Assembly (NCBI GenBank): GCA_008638375.1
Contig: CM018052.1
Coordinates: 2,095,001-2,159,000, forward strand
Direction: 5' to 3'
DNA from: Nyssa sinensis
Taxonomy: Eukaryota > Streptophyta > Magnoliopsida > Cornales > Nyssaceae
Length of the DNA: 64,000 nucleotides
Numbering within the stretch: the stretch's first letter is position 1; every line of letters starts with the position of its first letter. Position numbers and translations under genes: made by a program. Positions 56,086 through 64,000 of this stretch are shown here, in pieces. The notes beneath the pieces are model-generated. The model was not told where the DNA came from, made no database searches, and saw only the letters and a program-made list of their open reading frames with translations.

Positions 56086-59000
56086 TGTGATATCCCGACC
56101 CGGGATACGACACGATTACCGAGGCAAGTCGACTGAATAGCATAACCTGAGCTGCCTTAAACTTTAAGTCACAATAAATATGGAACTAAACCTAATTTTA
56201 AAAGATAAATGTTTTGATTAGTAAATCCAGTGTCGGGTGGTACCCGAGCAACTCGGAACCTTACCTCGAAAAACGTGCATGCATGCAACCCATGCATGCA
56301 TACGTACGTACACATGCATAATTCATGGAATATTAGTGTATGTGTACGTGATTAAAAATACCGTTACACGTATATATATGATTATAATGATGTGTATAAA
56401 ATATGTATTGTATAGGTATATATATATATAATATAAATGTATTATGTATATAATGTATTATGTGTATAAAATTAAATGAAGAAAGAAAAAGGAAAGGAAG
56501 CTTCCAAAACAAAAATCAGTGGGTGTGTGCATCACTGTGTGTGTGTGTGTGCATCACTGTGTGTTTGTGTGTGTTTGGGAAACCCACCAACCGACCTTGA
56601 TAAAGGTGGTGGATGTGTGTAAGAGATATATGTATATATGTAAATATATATATGTATATAGGGTACGTGGATGGCTAGGGTAAAGAGGGCAGTTCTCTGC
56701 AGTCAAGGATGACTGCAAGAGAGAAAGAGAGAGAGAGATAAGGTAGAGAGAGAAGAGGCGGTGGGTCTTTGTATATGTGTATATATGCACGGGTTTGAGT
56801 GATGAGAGGTTAGAAAAGAAAAGAGAGAGTTAGGAACTGAAGGAGAGAAGAAGAGAGAAAGGTGAAGCAGAAACAGAAAGGTGGGAGAGTCACAGTAAGC
56901 TCAAAAATCCGAAACCCAGGTAATTCATTTCAGTACTGTTATTTCGATTTAAAGCATAAAGCTTAGATATAATGGTAGGGTCTTAATAAGCATGATATTA
57001 GCTTTTAAATGCAAAAAGAATTAAGTTAAATGGGGTAGAAACCGTGGAGAAATATGGAGTTGCAGGTTGATGGAATAATCTCGGGTTCCATGAAATTGTG
57101 TTTAAAACTTGGTTTTTATAATGAGAAATTGGTCCTCTATTACACAGGAAACATATAGGATAAAAATAGAGTAAAAACCGTGACTTAACAGTCACGAAAT
57201 AGAGAAGGAAGACTCGGCCGGAGAAGCGGCCGGAGGTAAATAACTCCCTATTCGTGAAGATGGGGAGGGTTTTAGGGCAAGCCGAGGCTAGGGTCGAGGT
57301 CCTTGAAGGGAAAGGAATGGAATGGCATTGAAAAAGGGAGAGAAAATGACCGGATTTTGGTTGCCGTCACCGGAGAAGGTGACGGAACCCTAATACAGTT
57401 CACCGGAGCTTTGGGGGAGACGATCGGAAAATCGGGGGGGTCTACCGGGTTAAAAGGAACGGGTCTGGGTCGGATCGGGTCGATACCCGACCGGACATAA
57501 ATGGTAAACCGAAGCTGTGTCGTTTTGGGGTTTTAAATTAAATGAGATTGGGCTGTTTGGTTGCATGGATAAATAATTGGAATTGGGATTGGGTTAACCG
57601 AACCCTGGATAGGGATAGGAAATTAGTTTATTGGAATCCGGTTTTTTCATATGAAGTGAACCGTTTGGTTCAGGGCAAGGACTAACCGGTTTAGGGTTTT
57701 TAGGTCTGAACCCACTGGTTCAGACCGCAGCTTTTAGTAATTGTGAACCGGCCCCAAATAGTTTGGAAAATTACACTGTTGCCCAAGTATAAAAAATTAA
57801 TTAAATATTAATTTTTCAATAATGCCCCTATTCCAAAAAAGAGGTCAAACGAAGTCCAAACGACACAAATGAATAGTCAAAACCTATTATCTCGGACGTT
57901 CTGAGTCCAATGGTGGGGTCCGTTTTACGAGACGGAACCCCGAAGGATAAAATACCGCAAAAGTGCAAAATGACTATTTTGCCCTTTTTAGTACAAAAGT
58001 CCAAATGGAATTCCGCGAAAGCCTAAACCGACTTTCTTCGGCGTTCCGGACACAATGGTAAAGTCTAAAATAGTATTTGAAATACTTATGATAGAAAGGT
58101 ATAAAATTTGATGAATAGCATTTATTCTGAAACGTACTCACTGATATATAGGAAACTCGAAAGGCAAGGGTACCTTCACGGATTTCTGAGGTAGAATCAC
58201 GATAGAGGTAAGTAAATTCACCTTCTCTTCCATATGGTGTTTCTAAAGCCAAGTTTATTCTCTTTACTGCCAAATTTGTACTCCTGAAAGTACTTCATGT
58301 TATTGTTATCCACAGTACGATATTGTTCTATCTTGTGGACATTGATTGACTATTGTACTATTGTTATTGAAATAAACCCTGCCTTGAAAGGCTTACTGTT
58401 ATGCTTTACTGTATATATGATATTCCATTTTCATACTCCTTATGGAATCACAAATGATCATGCTATGTTTATAAATGCTGGAATTGTGCTCAGTCACAAT
58501 ATCCATCCGATGCTTCTGTGACGAACTAGTCCGTGAACGGACATGTGGCAAAAGATGTGAGTTTAACTGAGAGGTATGCCGGGCCTCGAATTACGCAGAG
58601 GGGTTGCCATTCCCTAATACAGATTATAAGCATCTCCATTGGATTATTGTTATGGAAATATTGTTGAATGGTTACTGTTCCTTATGGACTACTGTACCTT
58701 ATGGATTACTGCTTCTTATGGACTACTGTTTCTTATGGATTACCTTACATTGTTCATTGGTTTGATTGTAAACGATTTATTGTGGCAGTATTCTCATTGT
58801 GACAGGTTATTGTGGAGAAAACTCTTATCACTGCTTATTCATTACTTCTGACTGTATATTGTGCCCCACTACTTATTGGCCATCATGGCAACTGTTCTCA
58901 TTGGCTATCACAGCATCTCCTTTCTTATGATTGGCTATCATATTTTATTCATGGATTCACGTTCTTTATAATCATCGATACCAGTGTCGGAGATCTGGTT

Positions 59001-59408
59001 TACTTGCTGAGCTTCATAGCTCATTCCACCCCACTTACCCCCATTTCAGGTGATGACGCTGCGAGACCCCAGTAGGAGTCTGAGAGCGTAGGGGGACATT
59101 TTGAAGTACTGATCAGTCTATGTTAGTTCTCCCATGTATTCACCACCCCCGGGTGCTGGTTACGGATTAGTTCTCATTTTGTATTATGTAGAACTATGTC
59201 ATGTATTTAATAAGACTTCCGCTGTTTAATGTATTTAAAAAGGCTTCCGCTGGATTACTGTAATTGATAAAGGCTTCCGCTGTTTACTGTTAAAATTTTT
59301 AGTACATTGCATAATAGTATTATGATACTGGAACGAAAAAAGTAGGGACGGCCTTCGGGTCGGCCCCGCGACACGAGATCTGCATAGGGTGGATTTCGGG
59401 TCGTGACA
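56086..59408 (+). repeat. 5' LTR of the gag-only element, 3323 bp
   Basis: It runs from TGTGATATCCCGACCCGGG to TTTCGGGTCGTGACA. It contains (GT) and (AT) microsatellites, an AG-rich block near 56700-56890, a family module (CGGACGTTCTGAGTCC AATGG, near 57895), and tandem cttatggactactg words at 58675-58745. The five bases before it are TCGGT; the matching copy lies outside the window. Confidence 0.95.
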
Positions 59409-59411
59409 GCT

Positions 59412-59423
59412 TGGTATCAGAGC
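59412..59423 (+). promoter_or_regulatory. primer-binding site, initiator tRNA-Met type
   Basis: TGGTATCAGAGC lies three bases after the LTR end and matches the standard plant primer site for initiator tRNA-Met exactly. Confidence 0.92.
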
Positions 59424-59547
59424 TATAGGTTCGATTGTGAGTCATGGGAGATAGGACTAGAGTTAAGACTATTAGGTATGACTGATACTTTATATTTTAC
59501 AATCATTGACTAATTGCCTTACACAATGACTGGTTACTTCATTGATT

Positions 59548-59616
59548 CTTTCACTGGTTATTTCATTGGTTATCTTATTGGTTATCTCATTGGTTATCTT
59601 ATTGGTTCTCATCACG
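59548..59616. repeat. 12-bp minisatellite in the gag leader
   Basis: Repeats of attggttatctt/c occur about five times just upstream of the gag start. Confidence 0.85.
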
Positions 59617-59632
59617 GGTTACCCTTACAGAC

Positions 59633-60796
59633 ATGGTAAACACGAGGCAAGGTCCGTTACCTATGGATCGTTTAGAACAACTAGAAAGAATGATGCGGAC
59701 TATCATTGAAAGTCTACCACAGATTCAGGCTAGTGCTAACCAACCAGTACAGCCAGTACCACAGGAACAGCCTGTCAACACAGGCGACAATGTAGGGCAT
59801 CGTCAAGGAAATGAGCGAGACACTGCATACTTGTATGAGCGGTTTCAGAAGATGAAACCCCCGACTTTTGACGGTACAGGAGGAGCCACTATAGCTGAAG
59901 AGTGGTTATTGGAAATGAACAGGATCTTTAAAATCCTGATATGCACTGAGGTCCAAAAAGTGGCATACGCCACTTACATGCTCAAAGGTATGGCACATAA
60001 ATGGTGGATGATAGAAGAAGATAAAGAGCCAGGCATGAACTGGCAACGATTTACTGATATCTTCAATAAGAAGTACTTCTCCCAAGAAGTACGAAACCGG
60101 AGAGTTGCTGAGTTTATGGTATTGCAACAGGGGGCAATGACAGTGGAGCAATACGAGGCTAGATTTACTGAGTTGGCTAGATTTGCCCCTGGTGCTATCA
60201 GTACCGAGGACTTGAAGGCTCGCAAATTTGAGGAAGGACTGAAGTGGCCTATTAAAGATAGACTGGTGTCCCATCGACTGACTACTTATGATGATGTCGT
60301 GGAAACGGCCCGTATTATAGAAAGGAGTGGTGAGGAGTACGCCAAGAGACGAGGGAACCAGAAACAGGGAGGTAACCAGAGTAGGGGGCAAGGGCCTTCT
60401 TCCTCTGGACTAGGACCTACATTTATCAGACCAGGGACTGAATCCCACGCCACAGAGCCCATTCAGAGGAGACCAGACTATACCAAAGAAAGCGCTACCC
60501 AATGCACTCGCTGCCAGAAGGTTCACAAAGGCCAGTGTCTTAGGGGTAGCAATGCTTGTTACTATTGTGGCAAGGAAGGGCATATTGCGAGACTATGTCC
60601 CCAGAATGCTCAGGCCACGACTAGTATTGCCTCAGCTGGACCAACAACACCAGCAATAGCAGCACCTAGACCCCCAACCCAGAGGAGTGGACAAGGAAAT
60701 GTCCAACAGCAGGCAGGACGGGTTTTCTCTATTTTCCCAGAGGATATGCAGGCTACAACCTCTAGAGTCGCAGGTATTCCTTTAGTCTACCCATAG
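59633..60796 (+). CDS. gag protein of the gag-only retrotransposon, 387 residues, intact
   Basis: One uninterrupted frame from ATG 59633 to TAG 60796. The N-terminal part has a leucine-rich MDRLEQLERMMRTIIESL segment and Gln/Pro-rich linker. The retrotransposon gag capsid domain lies at about 75-205 (PPTFDGTGGATIAEEWLLEM, ATYMLKGMAHKWW, TVEQYEARFTELARFAP). A Gly/Gln/Ser-rich linker follows, then CTRCQKVHKGQCLRG and a CCHC zinc knuckle CYYCGKEGHIARLCP at about 312-326. The end GRVFSIFPEDMQATTSRVAG is the usual boundary to protease, but the frame stops eight residues later. Gag forms the particle and binds RNA. It could package its own RNA if a related element supplies the enzymes. The start fits the family, with no in-frame ATG upstream in the leader. 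Confidence 0.93.
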   Translation: MVNTRQGPLPMDRLEQLERMMRTIIESLPQIQASANQPVQPVPQEQPVNTGDNVGHRQGNERDTAYLYERFQKMKPPTFDGTGGATIAEEWLLEMNRIFKILICTEVQKVAYATYMLKGMAHKWWMIEEDKEPGMNWQRFTDIFNKKYFSQEVRNRRVAEFMVLQQGAMTVEQYEARFTELARFAPGAISTEDLKARKFEEGLKWPIKDRLVSHRLTTYDDVVETARIIERSGEEYAKRRGNQKQGGNQSRGQGPSSSGLGPTFIRPGTESHATEPIQRRPDYTKESATQCTRCQKVHKGQCLRGSNACYYCGKEGHIARLCPQNAQATTSIASAGPTTPAIAAPRPPTQRSGQGNVQQQAGRVFSIFPEDMQATTSRVAGIPLVYP

Positions 60797-61287
60797 CCTG
60801 CCCACATTTCACTTGTCACTGAATATTTAAATCCCTATATATATTGCTGGATTGAACATAGACATAGAACTCTACGTGACATATTAATTGCTCAAATTTT
60901 CACAAGATGATGATAGAATTTAAGGAAACGATGCCCTTAGGGTTACTTGTATTAGATTATGTCTTATGTCATTTTCTACGTATATTGCTAACTGAATATA
61001 GACACTGAACGCTTACTTATTGCTTACTGATTGTCAACAGAATCATCATTGAATCATGTTAAGGTACAGAACTTATGAAATACAGACTCGAAAAACCATA
61101 GAATACAATTGGGACTCACGTAAGGATTTCGAGGTACACTTGAAATTATAGAAAAAAATCTTATGATAACTGATGTGACAGTAAAACTTGATTCTCAGCA
61201 AATATGAAACGACTAACTCAGTTAGGCCATGATGTTAGAAGAACCACCGGAATTAGAATCGTTAAGTTTGCGGACAAACTTATTTTT
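60797..61287 (+). other. non-coding 3' internal region of the gag-only element
   Basis: AT-rich, no open frame with pol wording. The words cggacaaacttatttttaagg before the polypurine tract are like the 3' ends of Tekay/Del elements. Pol therefore seems to be deleted from just after the start of protease to this point. Confidence 0.7.
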
Positions 61288-61300
61288 AAGGAGGTAAGAA
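61288..61300 (+). promoter_or_regulatory. polypurine tract of the gag-only element
   Basis: AAGGAGGTAAGAA directly precedes the TG of the 3' LTR. Confidence 0.85.
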
Positions 61301-64000
61301 TGTGATATCCCGACCCGGGATACGACACGATTACCGAGGCAAGTCGACTGAATAGCATAACCTGAGCTGCCTTAAACTTTAAGTCACAATAAATATGGAA
61401 CTAAACCTAATTTTAAAAGATAAATGTTTTGATTAGTAAATCCAGTGTCGGGTGGTACCCGAGCAACTCGGAACCTTACCTCGAAAAACGTGCATGCATG
61501 CAACCCATGCATGCATACGTACGTACACATGCATAATTCATGGAATATTAGTGTATGTGTACGTGATTAAAAATACCGTTACACGTATATATATGATTAT
61601 AATGATGTGTATAAAATATGTATTGTATAGGTATATATATATATAATATAAATGTATTATGTATATAATGTATTATGTGTATAAAATTAAATGAAGAAAG
61701 AAAAAGGAAAGGAAGCTTCCAAAACAAAAATCAGTGGGTGTGTGCATCACTGTGTGTGTGTGTGTGCATCACTGTGTGTTTGTGTGTGTTTGGGAAACCC
61801 ACCAACCGACCTTGATAAAGGTGGTGGATGTGTGTAAGAGATATATGTATATATGTAAATATATATATGTATATAGGGTACGTGGATGGCTAGGGTAAAG
61901 AGGGCAGTTCTCTGCAGTCAAGGATGACTGCAAGAGAGAAAGAGAGAGAGAGATAAGGTAGAGAGAGAAGAGGCGGTGGGTCTTTGTATATGTGTATATA
62001 TGCACGGGTTTGAGTGATGAGAGGTTAGAAAAGAAAAGAGAGAGTTAGGAACTGAAGGAGAGAAGAAGAGAGAAAGGTGAAGCAGAAACAGAAAGGTGGG
62101 AGAGTCACAGTAAGCTCAAAAATCCGAAACCCAGGTAATTCATTTCAGTACTGTTATTTCGATTTAAAGCATAAAGCTTAGATATAATGGTAGGGTCTTA
62201 ATAAGCATGATATTAGCTTTTAAATGCAAAAAGAATTAAGTTAAATGGGGTAGAAACCGTGGAGAAATATGGAGTTGCAGGTTGATGGAATAATCTCGGG
62301 TTCCATGAAATTGTGTTTAAAACTTGGTTTTTATAATGAGAAATTGGTCCTCTATTACACAGGAAACATATAGGATAAAAATAGAGTAAAAACCGTGACT
62401 TAACAGTCACGAAATAGAGAAGGAAGACTCGGCCGGAGAAGCGGCCGGAGGTAAATAACTCCCTATTCGTGAAGATGGGGAGGGTTTTAGGGCAAGCCGA
62501 GGCTAGGGTCGAGGTCCTTGAAGGGAAAGGAATGGAATGGCATTGAAAAAGGGAGAGAAAATGACCGGATTTTGGTTGCCGTCACCGGAGAAGGTGACGG
62601 AACCCTAATACAGTTCACCGGAGCTTTGGGGGAGACGATCGGAAAATCGGGGGGGTCTACCGGGTTAAAAGGAACGGGTCTGGGTCGGATCGGGTCGATA
62701 CCCGACCGGACATAAATGGTAAACCGAAGCTGTGTCGTTTTGGGGTTTTAAATTAAATGAGATTGGGCTGTTTGGTTGCATGGATAAATAATTGGAATTG
62801 GGATTGGGTTAACCGAACCCTGGATAGGGATAGGAAATTAGTTTATTGGAATCCGGTTTTTTCATATGAAGTGAACCGTTTGGTTCAGGGCAAGGACTAA
62901 CCGGTTTAGGGTTTTTAGGTCTGAACCCACTGGTTCAGACCGCAGCTTTTAGTAATTGTGAACCGGCCCCAAATAGTTTGGAAAATTACACTGTTTCCCA
63001 AGTATAAAAAATTAATTAAATATTAATTTTTCAATAATGCCCCTATTCCAAAAAAGAGGTCAAACGAAGTCCAAACGACACAAATGAATAGTCAAAACCT
63101 ATTATCTCGGACGTTTTGAGTCCAATGGTGGGGTCCGTTTTACGAGACGGAACCCCGAAGGATAAAATACCGCAAAAGTGCAAAATGACTATTTTGCCCT
63201 TTTTAGTACAAAAGTCCAAATGGAATTCCGCGAAAGCCTAAACCGACTTTCTTCGGCGTTCCGGACACAATGGTAAAGTCTAAAATAGTATTTGAAATAC
63301 TTATGATAGAAAGGTATAAAATTTGATGAATAGCATTTATTCTGAAACGTACTCACTGATATATAGGAAACTCGAAAGGCAAGGGTACCTTCACGGATTT
63401 CTGAGGTAGAATCACGATAGAGGTAAGTAAATTCACCTTCTCTTCCATATGGTGTTTCTAAAGCCAAGTTTATTCTCTTTACTGCCAAATTTGTACTCCT
63501 GAAAGTACTTCATGTTATTGTTATCCACAGTACGATATTGTTCTATCTTGTGGACATTGATTGACTATTGTACTATTGTTATTGAAATAAACCCTGCCTT
63601 GAAAGGCTTACTGTTATGCTTTACTGTATATATGATATTCCATTTTCATACTCCTTATGGAATCACAAATGATCATGCTATGTTTATAAATGCTGGAATT
63701 GTGCTCAGTCACAATATCCATCCGATGCTTCTGTGACGAACTAGTCCGTGAACGGACATGTGGCAAAAGATGTGAGTTTAACTGAGAGGTATGCCGGGCC
63801 TCGAATTACGCAGAGGGGTTGCCATTCCCTAATACAGATTATAAGCATCTCCATTGGATTATTGTTATGGAAATATTGTTGAATGGTTACTGTTCCTTAT
63901 GGACTACTGTACCTTATGGATTACTGCTTCTTATGGACTACTGTTTCTTATGGATTACCTTACATTGTTCATTGGTTTGATTGTAAACGATTTATTGTGG
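61301..64000 (+). repeat. 3' LTR of the gag-only element, cut by the window end
   Basis: It starts TGTGATATCCCGACCCGGG and repeats 56086-58785 almost perfectly. About 620 bp remain outside the window. Confidence 0.95.

Larger units (their letters stand above)
56086..64000 (+). mobile_element. gag-only LTR retrotransposon, recent insertion, runs off the window
   Basis: 5' LTR 56086-59408, primer site at 59412, gag 59633-60796, polypurine tract before 61301, and 3' LTR from 61301. Only 1892 bp lie between the LTRs, and no protease, reverse transcriptase, RNase H or integrase is present. The visible 2700 bp of the 3' LTR align to the 5' LTR at a constant offset of 5215 with two mismatches noted (57781 G/62996 T; 57901 C/63116 T) and no indel. 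The element is therefore very young. Sequence style and LTR length suggest a chromovirus (Tekay/Del-like) origin, by inference. Confidence 0.93.

Noticed and set aside
56237..58521. Open frames inside the LTR (64-99 codons), repeated at 61452-63736
   Set aside because: They are duplicated only because the LTR is duplicated. They consist of microsatellite codons or low-complexity sequence with no protein motif.
59906..60391. 161-codon minus-strand frame
   Set aside because: It is the reverse shadow of the intact gag frame, without its own motif.

Overview
The window is plant nuclear DNA, most likely from a eudicot with a repeat-rich genome. It contains one multi-exon host gene with plant-type introns, Ty3/gypsy and Ty1/copia LTR retrotransposons of plant lineages, a plant SINE, a hAT element, a LINE remnant and many AT and AG microsatellites. 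I cannot name the species from sequence alone.

Layout. (1) 1-14579: 3' part of a decayed Tat/Retand-type Ty3/gypsy element in + orientation (protease, reverse transcriptase, RNase H, integrase, a tandem-repeat spacer, a spliced antisense gene and a ~590-bp 3' LTR). Two solo LTRs of a long-LTR chromovirus-like family split its antisense gene (5578-8973 and 9469-12897), each with a perfect 5-bp target-site duplication. (2) 14580-16090: AT-rich spacer with a local duplication and a long fold-back repeat. (3) 16090-26468: the only convincing host gene, an ATXR7/SDG25-type histone H3K4 methyltransferase. Fourteen coding exons join in frame to give about 1306 residues. A LINE fragment lies in intron 4 of the listed exons and a 192-bp tandem duplication in the last intron. 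(4) 26469-38798: no coding gene seen; it holds possible 3'-UTR exons, an Au-like SINE, a hAT element with an 8-bp target-site duplication inside a duplicated block whose sister copy keeps the empty site, and an intron-containing tRNA-Tyr-like gene with an altered anticodon loop. (5) 38799-42900: degenerate LTR remnants and a stretch that may be mitochondrial. (6) 42941-64000: a stacked nest. An Ogre/Tat-like element (LTR, tRNA-Arg-type primer site, broken gag) is cut by a copia element. The copia LTR is cut by a 4.15-kb solo LTR, and the copia gag by a reverse-strand LTR. That LTR is cut in turn by a very young gag-only element with near-identical LTRs, which runs off the window.

The nesting gives a relative history: the Tat/Ogre elements are oldest and most mutated, then copia, then the long-LTR family, which mostly survives as solo LTRs. 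The newest arrival carries an intact gag (387 codons) but no protease, reverse transcriptase, RNase H or integrase, so it must depend on a partner element for reverse transcription and integration. The most interesting signals are this gag-only element, a donor/acceptor-like pair found in all five well-delimited LTRs of the long-LTR family, and the tRNA-Tyr-like locus.
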